Origin: Streptococcus merionis DSM 19192
Lineage (GTDB): Bacteria; Bacillota; Bacilli; Lactobacillales; Streptococcaceae
Assembly: GCF_000380085.1 (NCBI RefSeq)
Contig: NZ_KB904538.1
Span: 225,995 to 289,994 of the forward strand
Reading direction: 5' to 3'
Length of the DNA: 64,000 nt
The notes below the pieces were generated by a model. The model did no database searches and was not told where the DNA came from. It saw only the letters and a program-made list of their open reading frames with translations. Shown here in pieces: positions 16,417 through 24,450 of this stretch (positions are counted from its first letter, which is position 1; every line of letters begins with the position of its first letter). The translations under genes were made by a program, and so were the position numbers.

Positions 16417-17112
16417 TTAATTCCCCTGCTCCACAGCATGCTGCGCAGCCTGTTGTTCCGCTATTTTCTTAGATCGTCCCTGACCATGTCCGACCACACG
16501 TCCATTAACACGAACTTCAACTTGGAAGACCTTGTCATGGGCCGGTCCTGTCTCATCTACTACCACATAATCAATGTCTATCTCACCATTGACCTGAAGA
16601 ATCTCCTGAAGCTTAGTCTTATAATCCTCAACCTTAGCAAAGGTCCCCTGCTCCAAATGTGGAATCATGACCTTATAGAGGAATGCTTCAACACTCTCAA
16701 TGCCCTTGTCTAAAAGTAAAGCGCCCAAAAATGCTTCAAAGGCATCTCCCAGAATCGTGTCGCGATCTCGTCCACCTGATTTCTCCTCGCCCTTACCAAG
16801 TTTGAGATACGGAGCGAAGCCACAGGCACGCGAAAAGCCCGCCAAGCTCTCCTCCCGTACGAAAGTCGAACGGAGTTTAGACATGTCACCCTCAGGCTTG
16901 TCGGGATATTTTTGATAAAGGTACTGGGAGATAATCAGCTGCAGAACAGCGTCTCCTAAAAATTCCAAGCGTTCATTGTGTGAAATTTTTAAGAGGCGAT
17001 GCTCATTGGCATAGGAAGTGTGGGTGAAGGCTGTCTCAAGCAGAGACAAGTCATCAAAACCAATTCCAAATTCAACTTGGAGCTTTTTATTTAAGTCAGT
17101 TAAGGTTTTCAT
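16417..17112 (-). CDS. rnc: Ribonuclease III
   Basis: About 231 residues. The endonuclease cleaves double-stranded RNA (rRNA precursors, antisense duplexes). The catalytic signature [15 protein letters not shown] is near residue 45, and a second acidic patch [16 protein letters not shown] at about 115. A C-terminal dsRNA-binding domain ([11 protein letters not shown] to [13 protein letters not shown]) follows. ATG 17112 or 17115 is preferred over the upstream ATG 17139, because AAAGGAT lies in front of it and the upstream codons are formed by an intergenic repeat. The repeat cluster separates it from vicX. Its 3' end abuts smc. Confidence 0.93.
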   Translation of the reverse strand: MKTLTDLNKKLQVEFGIGFDDLSLLETAFTHTSYANEHRLLKISHNERLEFLGDAVLQLIISQYLYQKYPDKPEGDMSKLRSTFVREESLAGFSRACGFAPYLKLGKGEEKSGGRDRDTILGDAFEAFLGALLLDKGIESVEAFLYKVMIPHLEQGTFAKVEDYKTKLQEILQVNGEIDIDYVVVDETGPAHDKVFQVEVRVNGRVVGHGQGRSKKIAEQQAAQHAVEQGN

Positions 17113-17128
17113 CATTATAATCCTTTTA

Positions 17129-17292
17129 TTAAGATACAAAGGGCGTTCAAAAATGCGATGGAAAATAAGGGAGTGACCGATGAGTCCGAAGACTCAAGGG
17201 AACTCACGCATTTTACCGAGCATTTTAGCCCGTGTTCAGTTATTTAAGATATGAGGCCGTTAAGAAAAGCGTAGAAAAATGGCGGTAAGTCA
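17129..17292. repeat. Dispersed repeat family Y, two tandem partial copies
   Basis: A unit starting TTAAGATACAAAGGGCG and ending TTTTAGCCCGTGTTCAG (17129-17240) is nearly identical to 22306-22427, including the hairpin GAGTC/GACTC and TCACGCATTTTACCGAGC. A second, truncated unit starts at 17243 (TTAAGATATGAGGCCGTTAAG) and resembles 22125-22316. The first bases lie directly in front of the rnc ribosome site. Confidence 0.75.
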
Positions 17293-17514
17293 GGGAGTGA
17301 GACAGAAGTCGTGATTTCAATGAAATCGACTATCCTCACTCTTTTATTTCTAGGTTCGGGCTAAAATAATCCACTGGATTATTTTACTCCCAACCACTGC
17401 GCTGAGATGTTTACGCAAACGATGAGAGGTGAGGTTGGCCTTGAGCCCAGCCTCGTCCACTCTCGCTTAGGTTTTCAATAGCGTGCAAAGTGCTAAGCTA
17501 TTTTCTATCATTTA
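17293..17514. repeat. Partial family A repeat and remaining vicX-rnc gap
   Basis: GGGAGTGAGACAGAAGTCG and TGATTTCAATGAAATCGAC recur at 39610-39645. The 3' part then diverges (CTAAAATAATCCACTGGATTA forms an imperfect hairpin) and ends in CCAACC-type sequence. No gene is seen. Together with the preceding units it makes a 375-bp repeat pile inside the vic-rnc region. Confidence 0.6.
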
Positions 17515-18318
17515 TTATATGTCTGTCAACGCTGTGGCAGTATCTGGTGATGTGTCATAGAGATGGAAATCCGTACCGACACGCATATCTGCCTGAGCCA
17601 GTTGATTAAAGACAGTCATGTGAGCCAATTCTTTAATATTGTTTTCCTTAGATAAATGACCGAGGTAAATTTTCTTCGTCTTATTTCCCAAACTACGAAT
17701 CATGGCTTCTGCGCCATCCTCATTGCACAAGTGACCAACATCCGAAAGAATCCGTTGCTTGGTCTTCCACGGGTAACTTCCCGCCCGCAAAATTTCGATG
17801 TCATGATTGGCCTCAATCAGATAACCATCCGCATTCTCAATCATGCCGACCATACGATCGCTAACGTAACCCGTATCGGTCAACATAACAAAGCTCTTAC
17901 CGTCTTTCATAAAACGGTAGAATTGAGGTGCCACTGCATCATGGCTAACTGCAAAAGAGGCAATATCAAGATCCCCGAAAACACGCATGCTATCTCTCTG
18001 AAAGATATGCTTTTGTTCATTAGGCACCGCGCCAATGAGATTCTTCTCATCAATAATCTTCCAAGTCTGCTCGTTGGCGTAAAGATCCAGTCCATGTTTC
18101 CGAGCCAAAATCCCAACGCCTTTGACATGGTCACTATGCTCATGTGTGATAAAGATAGCATCCAAATCTGCTGCACTCCGACCAATCTCATTGAGCAGCT
18201 GCTCTACTTTTTTGCCAGTCAAACCCGCATCCACAAGGATTTTTTTCTGATCTGATTCTAGGTAGAACGCATTGCCTGTCGAGCCAGAAGCTAAAATACT
18301 ATACTTAAATCCTTCCAT
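17515..18318 (-). CDS. vicX: Metallo-beta-lactamase fold protein VicX (WalJ/YycJ)
   Basis: The 267-residue protein has the metal-binding motif HEHSDHVKG (residues 60-68), later AVSHDAVAP, a TDTGY strand and a C-terminal GHLSKENN, as in the YycJ/WalJ family. It is a presumed metal-dependent hydrolase linked to the essential VicRK cell-wall two-component system. A nuclease-type activity has been proposed for the family. It overlaps vicK by 14 bases, so translation is coupled. Gene order vicR-vicK-vicX is standard for streptococci. It is separated from rnc by a repeat cluster. Confidence 0.93.
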   Translation of the reverse strand: MEGFKYSILASGSTGNAFYLESDQKKILVDAGLTGKKVEQLLNEIGRSAADLDAIFITHEHSDHVKGVGILARKHGLDLYANEQTWKIIDEKNLIGAVPNEQKHIFQRDSMRVFGDLDIASFAVSHDAVAPQFYRFMKDGKSFVMLTDTGYVSDRMVGMIENADGYLIEANHDIEILRAGSYPWKTKQRILSDVGHLCNEDGAEAMIRSLGNKTKKIYLGHLSKENNIKELAHMTVFNQLAQADMRVGTDFHLYDTSPDTATALTDI

Positions 18319-19690
18319 TAATTGTTTCCGTCATTTCTAATTTATCTAAAACTTCCGTATCTTCCCAATCCCCTGAAATAGACTTGTCATACGGTAGCAC
18401 CATAGTGAAGGTTGACCCCTTACCATAGTCACTCTTAGCCCAGATAAAACCTTGATGTGCTTTAATAATTTCCTTTGAAATCGCAAGCCCAAGCCCTGTT
18501 CCTCCTTGAGCGCGACTGCGTGCCTTGTCCACCCGGTAAAAACGGTCAAAAATCTTAGGCAAGTCTGCCTTAGGAATCCCAAGTCCCTTGTCTGCAACCG
18601 AAATAATCAACTGTGTCTCTGTTGTTTTCATACCGATGGTAATGTTACCGCCATCTGGTGAGTATTTTATCGCGTTGTTCACAATATTGTCAATCACCTG
18701 AGAAATCTTATCCGTATCAATCTCAATCCAAATTGGTTTTAGCGGATAATCTCTGATAATAGTATAATTCTTCTTATCCTCTTGCTGCTTCATCTGGTCA
18801 AAGCGGTTGAGTATAAAGGTGATAAAAGCTGTAAAATTAACCAATTCCAGTTCTAGCTGGATGTTTTTATTGTCAAAACGCGATAACTTCAGCAAATCCG
18901 TCACCATCCGCATCATGCGGTTAGTTTCATCGAGTGAGACCTTGACAAAGCTCGGTGCTACAGCATCATTCAAGGCACCGTCGTGCAAAGCTTCCAGATA
19001 AGACTTCACCGATGTCAAAGGTGTTCGCAGCTCATGACTAACGTTTGAAACGAAAAGCCGGCGCTCTCGTTCTTCCTTGATTTGCTCTGTCATGTCCCTC
19101 AGAACAACAACAAGCCCTGCTGTAAAGCCTGACTCACGCCTAATCGGCGCCAGACTGGCTCTCAAGGTTAAAAATTCCCCACTTTGACTCATGTGATCAA
19201 TAAGGAGTTCTGGTGTCTTCTTGAGCAAATCGTTAAAGCCATATTCTTCTGGAAAATCAAGAACGTCCATCAGCATAATATCTCCAGTTGACGTTTGATC
19301 CAGTAAATCTAGTTGGCGCTTGGCAGCTTCATTAATCAAAATGATACGTCCCAGCCGATCTGTCGCGACAACCCCATCACTCATATAAGTCAGGATAGAC
19401 GATAGGCGATTTTTCTCCTGTTCTAACGAATCCTGCGTAAGACGAATAACCTCAGACAAATCGTTGAGGTTATTGGTCATATCTGTGATTTCAGGACTAC
19501 CTAGGACATCTAAAACTTCAGAATAATCCCCGTGAATAAGTTCTTGAACCTTTTTATTCAAGAGTTTGATTTGCTTGTTATCTTTATAGTTTTCTAGCAG
19601 TAGAAACACAATGATAGCAACAAATCCAATCACGATGATGGTAAAGACAAAGCCCTGAGAAAAAATAAAAAGTTTCAGTTTTTCAATCAT
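18305..19690 (-). CDS. vicK: Sensor histidine kinase VicK (WalK)
   Basis: The 461-residue membrane kinase has a single N-terminal transmembrane segment (about 10-32) and no extracellular sensor domain, the streptococcal form. A HAMP-like linker (35-90) and a PAS domain (95-200) follow. The phospho-acceptor helix is [18 protein letters not shown] with His219. The ATPase domain has N box [13 protein letters not shown]1 DKGLGIP, F box [13 protein letters not shown] and G2 [10 protein letters not shown]. It controls cell-wall metabolism genes through VicR. It overlaps vicR by eight bases and vicX by fourteen. Confidence 0.96.
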   Translation of the reverse strand: MIEKLKLFIFSQGFVFTIIVIGFVAIIVFLLLENYKDNKQIKLLNKKVQELIHGDYSEVLDVLGSPEITDMTNNLNDLSEVIRLTQDSLEQEKNRLSSILTYMSDGVVATDRLGRIILINEAAKRQLDLLDQTSTGDIMLMDVLDFPEEYGFNDLLKKTPELLIDHMSQSGEFLTLRASLAPIRRESGFTAGLVVVLRDMTEQIKEERERRLFVSNVSHELRTPLTSVKSYLEALHDGALNDAVAPSFVKVSLDETNRMMRMVTDLLKLSRFDNKNIQLELELVNFTAFITFILNRFDQMKQQEDKKNYTIIRDYPLKPIWIEIDTDKISQVIDNIVNNAIKYSPDGGNITIGMKTTETQLIISVADKGLGIPKADLPKIFDRFYRVDKARSRAQGGTGLGLAISKEIIKAHQGFIWAKSDYGKGSTFTMVLPYDKSISGDWEDTEVLDKLEMTETINGRI

Positions 19691-20387
19691 TCGTTCTTAT
19701 GTAATAACCAACGCCACGTCGTGTTAGGATATACTCAGGGCGGCTTGGTACATCTTCAATTTTCTCGCGGAGACGACGAACCGTCACATCAACTGTGCGG
19801 ACATCACCAAAATAATCATACCCCCAAACGGTCTCAAGCAAATGTTCTCTAGTCATAACTTGTCCCATGTGAGTCGCTAAGTGATGCACCAATTCAAACT
19901 CACGGTGCGTTAATTCTAAATCTCTCCCATTTTTACGGACCAAAAAGGCATCTGGCAAGATTTGCAATTCTCCCACTATGATTTCAGAGATCTGCTTGCT
20001 ATCTGCTTCTGGCACCTGCTCAGAGAGTTCGCTACGGCGCAACAACGCTTTCACACGTGCTTGTAACTCCCTATTTGAAAATGGTTTGGTAACATAGTCA
20101 TCTGCGCCGATTTCAAGACCGATGACCTTATCAAACTCACTGTCTTTAGCAGATAGCACAATGATAGGCACATTGCTCGTCTTTCGAATCGTGCGAGCCA
20201 CCTCAAGGCCATCCAACTCTGGCAGCATCAAATCTAAAATAAGAATATCAGGCTTTTCAGCTTCAAACTGCGCCAAAGCTTCGCGACCATCAAAGGCCGT
20301 CACGACTTCATAACCCTCGCGAGTCATGTTAAATTTTATAATATCTGAAATTGGTTTTTCATCGTCAACGACTAAGATTTTTTTCAT
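19683..20387 (-). CDS. vicR: Response regulator VicR (WalR), essential
   Basis: The 234-residue OmpR-type regulator has receiver Asp8/Asp9, phospho-acceptor Asp52 ([11 protein letters not shown]) and a conserved Lys in VLSAKDSE. The winged-helix DNA-binding domain runs from about 130 to the end ([36 protein letters not shown]). It is the first gene of the vicRKX operon and has an extended -10 promoter 34 bp upstream. Intact and full length. Confidence 0.96.
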   Translation of the reverse strand: MKKILVVDDEKPISDIIKFNMTREGYEVVTAFDGREALAQFEAEKPDILILDLMLPELDGLEVARTIRKTSNVPIIVLSAKDSEFDKVIGLEIGADDYVTKPFSNRELQARVKALLRRSELSEQVPEADSKQISEIIVGELQILPDAFLVRKNGRDLELTHREFELVHHLATHMGQVMTREHLLETVWGYDYFGDVRTVDVTVRRLREKIEDVPSRPEYILTRRGVGYYIRTND

Positions 20388-20420
20388 CCGAATTTCCTCA
20401 ATCTATGATTCTATTTAACC

Positions 20421-20429
20421 ATTATACCA
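20421..20429 (-). promoter_or_regulatory. Extended -10 promoter of vicRKX
   Basis: Minus-strand TGGTATAAT with a run of A/T and a weak TCAACC at -35 distance. It lies 34 bp before the vicR start. Confidence 0.55.
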
Positions 20430-20484
20430 AATTTTTATCTAAAAGGTTGATTTCTAACAGCTGTTACAGTCCTTTAACATTCCT

Positions 20485-20637
20485 TTAATTTTCGTCAAAA
20501 CTTGCTAATATAATGTCATAAGCTGTTACTCCCTCAGGCGCCTCACGAACAATAGCTAAAGTGGCATCGTTCCAACTTTGAGAAGCGGATGTCAGCCCAT
20601 CCACTTGCCCAGACACTAATTCTTCTATCGTTATCAT
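20485..20637 (-). CDS. 50-aa small acidic protein, unknown
   Basis: I do not recognise it. ATG 20637 has a full AAGGAG site six bases upstream, whereas the in-frame ATG at 20700 has none. The product starts MITIEELVSGQVDGL, is acidic, and has no membrane segment or signal peptide; it ends IILASFDEN. It could be a small regulatory or antitoxin-like protein, or a remnant. It is separately transcribed from vicR and divergent from the small membrane protein at 20965. Confidence 0.55.
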   Translation of the reverse strand: MITIEELVSGQVDGLTSASQSWNDATLAIVREAPEGVTAYDIILASFDEN

Positions 20638-20880
20638 GTTAATCTCCTTAGAATCTGTATTCATAAGCAAAATCCCTGAGTTAAAGGGATATTTTTTCAA
20701 CCATCAAAACACTTAGAAATCGAAACAAATAGAATTCTTTTGCCATAGGAAAAAGCATTGCAGCCTATCTTTAATTTGCTAAAACAGTCTGTCTTTTCCC
20801 TTAGTCACTCTATGTCTAATAATAGCAGAAAAGCTCTAATTTTCGCAATATAAAGACTTTGTGAATTTACCTCTTTTTTC

Positions 20881-20909
20881 TTGAAAAGGCTTTCTTTTAG
20901 CGTTACAAT
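20881..20909 (+). promoter_or_regulatory. Promoter of the 56-aa membrane protein
   Basis: TTGAAA (20881-20886), 17-bp spacer, TACAAT (20904-20909). It lies 55 bp upstream of the start codon. Confidence 0.65.
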
Positions 20910-20964
20910 AGAGCTGTAAATAAGTTATCTCAATCTATTAACCCTTTTGGGAAAGGAGTTCTGC

Positions 20965-21135
20965 ATGCACAGACAGTTGCTTCATGACAAGAGATGGCTG
21001 AGCATCTCTGGATTCATTACTTTATTGGTCTTGACCCTGCTACCACTGGCTCTTATCCAGCCAGGTATGGTAGTTATCGGGATACTTCTTATCAGTTCAC
21101 TAATAGGAGTTGGGTATTTTGTACAAGATCAGTGA
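20965..21135 (+). CDS. 56-aa small membrane protein
   Basis: ATG 20965 follows AAAGGAG with a six-base spacer; the earlier in-frame ATG at 20947 is ignored because it precedes that site. The product starts MHRQLLHDKRWLSIS and then has one long or two short hydrophobic segments (residues 12-52, with a Pro-rich turn IQPG), ending YFVQDQ. There is no recognisable family. A clear promoter upstream and terminator downstream make it a real monocistronic gene. It might be a stress-induced membrane peptide, but nothing in the sequence proves a role. Confidence 0.6.
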   Translation: MHRQLLHDKRWLSISGFITLLVLTLLPLALIQPGMVVIGILLISSLIGVGYFVQDQ

Positions 21136-21189
21136 TTTTTCGAGCAAAGAGTCAGCTCACTTTTTCAAAACAAAAACAAAATAAAAGTT

Positions 21190-21224
21190 AAAAGCTAGGA
21201 CACCCGATTCCTAGCTTTTGCATT
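21190..21224 (+). terminator. Terminator of the 56-aa membrane protein gene
   Basis: AAAAGCTAGGA pairs perfectly with TCCTAGCTTTT across an eight-base loop, followed by TGCATT. Immediately next to the inverted-repeat element at 21227. Confidence 0.85.
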
Positions 21225-21226
21225 AT

Positions 21227-21368
21227 TAGGCTTGTTCAGAAACTCATTGAAAAGTTGTTCTCTTTTCATAATTATTGTTCTAGATTTTTAAATTGTTATG
21301 ACAGTCATCTCGCTTAAACGATGGAGAAGTCTGTTTTTTAAAACATTTTCGATTTCCGAACAAGTCTA
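21227..21368. mobile_element. MITE-like element with TAGRCTTGTTC terminal repeats, copy 1
   Basis: 142 bp with imperfect terminal inverted repeats: TAGGCTTGTTCAGAAAC at the left, and the complement of TAGACTTGTTCGGAAAT at the right. The interior has no coding frame. A second element of 144 bp with the same ends is at 26946-27089. The TA at both ends fits the target preference of IS630/mariner-type transposases, as in pneumococcal RUP elements. The parental transposase is not in the window. Confidence 0.7.
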
Positions 21369-21389
21369 TTGAAAGAAAAAAATAAGTAA

Positions 21390-22109
21390 TCACTCTTGAT
21401 TCATCATGCGAAGACTAATCTCAAAGTTCATCATATCATCTTCATTGATCTGCCGCAAGGTTTCATCCAGATCTTCATCAAACTTGGCAAGCGCTCGCTG
21501 GCTTTTCAACAAACGCTCCTCGGCTTGATAGTAGGCTTTAGGTTCTGCCTTGATTTTCAAATAGCCATCCAAAATGTCCTGATATCTAGCCATATTAGCT
21601 TCATGGACAGCTAACAACTCCTGTTGATTTGGCAAATTCTTTTCTTGGATTTTTTGACGGATTTCCGCATCATCTTGTTGAATATTTTCTAAAGTCGGCC
21701 AAAGTTCTGGCACGGCTTTTTTAAGATGACCTGAAGTTAATAGAAGTTTCTCGTCCTGATTGAGTGTCCTTTGTGGACGCTTGATCACTCCCTGTGTCGG
21801 TAAAAGTGCTGATGACTCTTCGATTAAATCCCAAGCAGATTGACTTAAATCAAAGGAGATAGCTCCTTCTTTCGCCTTTAATAACTTGGATAACTCTGTC
21901 ATATCTGTTGCTACTTGCTGTTGCAAGCGCTGATAATCTGTTGGAAACTTAGTAGCTGTCGTCATAGCCAGCTGCTTAGCATTTGAAGATAGCCTAGTTG
22001 TCAAAAAACTGAGTTTTGCCTGCGTTCTCTTACGCTCAGCATTTTTCAGAGCCGGAATTGACAGAGCACCAATCCCCAATAAGACGACTATCAAAACAGC
22101 ATATTCCAT
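21390..22109 (-). CDS. Membrane-anchored coiled-coil protein, unknown
   Basis: The 239-residue product begins with a single transmembrane segment (residues 1-19, MEYAVLIVVLLGIGALSIP). A predominantly helical, Glu/Gln/Lys-rich cytosolic or external region with coiled-coil character follows. ATG 22109 is chosen because AAGGAG is six bases upstream; the ATG two codons earlier touches that site. No known domain was recognised. It lies downstream of ddl across a repeat cluster and could be involved in envelope biology, but that is only positional. In related streptococci murF follows ddl; here it does not. Confidence 0.65.
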   Translation of the reverse strand: MEYAVLIVVLLGIGALSIPALKNAERKRTQAKLSFLTTRLSSNAKQLAMTTATKFPTDYQRLQQQVATDMTELSKLLKAKEGAISFDLSQSAWDLIEESSALLPTQGVIKRPQRTLNQDEKLLLTSGHLKKAVPELWPTLENIQQDDAEIRQKIQEKNLPNQQELLAVHEANMARYQDILDGYLKIKAEPKAYYQAEERLLKSQRALAKFDEDLDETLRQINEDDMMNFEISLRMMNQE

Positions 22110-22124
22110 TACCATCTCCTTATA

Positions 22125-22427
22125 TTAAGATACAAAGCCCGTTAAGAAAAGCGTGGAAAATGGCGGTAAGTCAGTCATCTTCGATGACGTTGACGCACCC
22201 CGGCCAAGACGACTAGGATTTCCACAGATGAAATCGAAGGAAATCCAGACGGCTACGGCCCTAACCATACCAAATGCCATTTAGCTTTTTAGGGCGTGTT
22301 CAGTTTTAAGATACAAAGGGCGTGTAGAAATGCGATGGAAAACAAGGGAGTGACCGATGAGTCTAAAGACTCAAGGGAAGTCACGCATTTTACCGAGCAT
22401 TTTAGCCCAAATTCAATTCCAAGATAC
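22125..22427. repeat. Dispersed repeat family Y, two tandem units
   Basis: Unit 1 (22125-22316) starts TTAAGATACAAAGCCCGTTAAG and ends TTTTTAGGGCGTGTTCAG. Unit 2 (22306-22427) matches 17129-17240 closely. Both are bounded by AAGATACAA-type sequence. Unit 1 resembles the copy at 42643-42852, with the CGACTAG...ATTTYCACA core. No ORF is supported. The array fills the gap between ddl and the coiled-coil gene. Confidence 0.75.
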
Positions 22428-22456
22428 AAGCCCGTTTAAAAATCCGATAATCTTGT

Positions 22457-23500
22457 TTACAAATGACTTTCTCGTTCAAGGAAAGCTTGCTTGGCTAGAC
22501 GAACTAACTCCGCAATCAAGTCAGGATAGGCCACACCCATATTATCCCAAAGTAAAGGATACATAGACCATTGAGTAAAGCCTGGCATTGTATTGAGCTC
22601 ATTGAGAAAGACGTCGCCATCTTCTGTATAGAAGAAATCGCACCGTGACAAACCTGTGCCGCCAATAGCTGCGAAAGCAACTTTGGCATAGCCACGCATT
22701 TTCAGAGCAACTTCCTCTGAAATCTCGGCTGGAATAGCCATAGTAATTCGGTTATCAATGTACTTAGCATCATAGTCGTAAAAGGCTACATCCTTAACGA
22801 CTTCTCCTGGTTCTGTTGTCTTAATCTCATGATTTCCCAAAAGTCCGATCTCGATTTCACGCGCCACAACGCCTTGCTCAACGAGTACTCGACTATCATA
22901 CCGGAAAGCCACATCAAGAGCTGCTTCCAGCTCGTCTGGTGTATCCACCTTGGAAATGCCAACGCTTGATCCCATATTCGATGGCTTCACAAAGACTGGG
23001 TAGGTCAGCTGGCCATTGATCTCAGCCATTTTAGCCTGACGGTCATGACTGGCTGAGATGGCGACATAAGCCACTTGTGGAATACCGTAGGAGGCCAAAA
23101 CCTGCTTGGTCGCAATCTTGTCCATGGCCAAACTCGATGCCAAGACATTTGTTCCCACATAAGGAAGTTTCAAAACCTCTAGGAAACCTTGCATAGAGCC
23201 GTCCTCACCCATGGGGCCGTGTAGTAGAGGAAAGACCACGGCGCCCTCTTCGTAAATAGCTGACGCTGGTATTTTAGCTTCCCAATCGATCGTACTGTTC
23301 GTCATGAGACGCTCGTCGTCTGCAGGTCTGCTTTTAAAGACCTGGGTCTGGATAAAGTCACCTGACTGTGTGATAAAGTAAGTCTTGACCACAAAGCGAT
23401 CGTAATCCACTGCATGCATGACGCTTTCAGCTGATAAGACAGAGACTTCACGCTCCGCTGAGCGACCGCCATAAAGCAAAATTAAGATTTCTTTAGACAT
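22457..23500 (-). CDS. ddl: D-alanine--D-alanine ligase
   Basis: The 347-residue ATP-grasp enzyme makes the D-Ala-D-Ala dipeptide for peptidoglycan. The N-terminal [10 protein letters not shown] motif is at 11-20. The P-loop region [16 protein letters not shown] is near 167, the omega-loop FYDYDAKY carries Tyr (the D-Ala-selective form), and the metal-binding segment is [13 protein letters not shown] near 310. It lies on the same strand as recR and pbp2b, but 344 bp downstream of recR. A repeat cluster replaces the murF gene that follows ddl in some relatives. Confidence 0.95.
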   Translation of the reverse strand: MSKEILILLYGGRSAEREVSVLSAESVMHAVDYDRFVVKTYFITQSGDFIQTQVFKSRPADDERLMTNSTIDWEAKIPASAIYEEGAVVFPLLHGPMGEDGSMQGFLEVLKLPYVGTNVLASSLAMDKIATKQVLASYGIPQVAYVAISASHDRQAKMAEINGQLTYPVFVKPSNMGSSVGISKVDTPDELEAALDVAFRYDSRVLVEQGVVAREIEIGLLGNHEIKTTEPGEVVKDVAFYDYDAKYIDNRITMAIPAEISEEVALKMRGYAKVAFAAIGGTGLSRCDFFYTEDGDVFLNELNTMPGFTQWSMYPLLWDNMGVAYPDLIAELVRLAKQAFLERESHL

Positions 23501-23844
23501 ATTGTTATCCTTTTCTCATTAGTTATAGTCATGTGTCATTTATAAATAGCAACGACATTAGAAGCTGTGCTTCGCAAGTGAGATACGTTCCTTTTGAATA
23601 TCGAGCTAACTTTTAGCAGTGGTTAAAAACCTCATCAAGCTAAAAGAGTTCCTCGCTTATCCTTTTTCATTCCCATTTCCAAATAACTGCGAAATGATCT
23701 TTTTGTGATTAAAAATAGTGAAACTAGAATGAAGCTAACTCAAAAAAACGGATGGTAATAGTGAGAAAACCAGACTGAAATGCGAGAACTGGGCTGTAAC
23801 TCTTTATTGAGCTCGCTTCGGAGAATAGCCTGAACAGCTACACC
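23501..23844. other. Intergenic region upstream of ddl
   Basis: No gene is supported. The left part should hold the ddl leader. The middle has short imperfect inverted repeats (AGCTAACTTTTAGCAG, and AAGCTAAAAGAG as partner) that resemble debris of dispersed repeats. Nothing firm can be named. Confidence 0.5.
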
Positions 23845-24441
23845 TTATAATTCAGTTCGATTTTGAATCGCTCTTAAAAGGGTCAATTCATCCGCATATT
23901 CAATATCCGCTCCAACTGCAAGGCCACGTGCTAGACGCGTCACTTTGATACCAGCAGGTTTAAGCACTCGCGAGATATACATAGCAGTCGCTTCACCATC
24001 TGCAGTAGCATTTGTCGCGACAATAACCTCAGTGACTTCTGAGTCCATAAGACGACTAATCAGACTTTTTAGATTGATGTCATCAGGTCCAATCCCGTTC
24101 ATTGGCGAAATCAACCCCTGCAAAACATGGTAAAGGCCGCGGTATTCCTGGATATTCTCCATAGCCGAGACATCACGACTGTCTTCAACAACTAGGATAG
24201 TCGAGCGATCTCTAGTCTCGTCCTCGCAAATAGCACATGGATCTTCATCCGTCAGATTACCACATTTACTGCAGTAGGTCAACTCACGCTTGGCAGACAA
24301 AAGATTTTTCGCAAAGGTATTGACATCCTCATCAGACATACCAATGGTGTAAAAGGCTAAACGCGTCGCTGTCTTAATACCGATTCCTGGTAGTTTAGAG
24401 TAAGAGTCGATTAATTTGGCAATCGGGGTAGGGTATAACAT
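23845..24441 (-). CDS. recR: Recombination protein RecR
   Basis: The 198-residue protein has an N-terminal helix-hairpin-helix ([15 protein letters not shown]). A four-Cys zinc finger ([17 protein letters not shown]) starts at about residue 57. A Toprim domain with [12 protein letters not shown] and the [18 protein letters not shown] acidic stretch follows. It works with RecF/RecO to load RecA at gaps and stalled forks. It starts 9 bp after the pbp2b stop, so the two genes form an operon, the usual streptococcal order. Confidence 0.95.
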   Translation of the reverse strand: MLYPTPIAKLIDSYSKLPGIGIKTATRLAFYTIGMSDEDVNTFAKNLLSAKRELTYCSKCGNLTDEDPCAICEDETRDRSTILVVEDSRDVSAMENIQEYRGLYHVLQGLISPMNGIGPDDINLKSLISRLMDSEVTEVIVATNATADGEATAMYISRVLKPAGIKVTRLARGLAVGADIEYADELTLLRAIQNRTEL

Positions 24442-24450
24442 AGATTTCCT

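Noticed and set aside
17656..18255. 199-codon frame antisense to vicX
   Set aside because: It lies fully inside the well-supported vicX gene on the other strand and has no ribosome site or family similarity.
18305..19690. Frameshift between vicX, vicK and vicR suggested by overlaps
   Set aside because: Overlaps of 14 and 8 bases with full-length intact products are the normal coupled arrangement of this operon.
17129..22427. CRISPR array from the recurring units
   Set aside because: Units are 110-190 bp, few, and not separated by uniform spacers; no cas genes are present.
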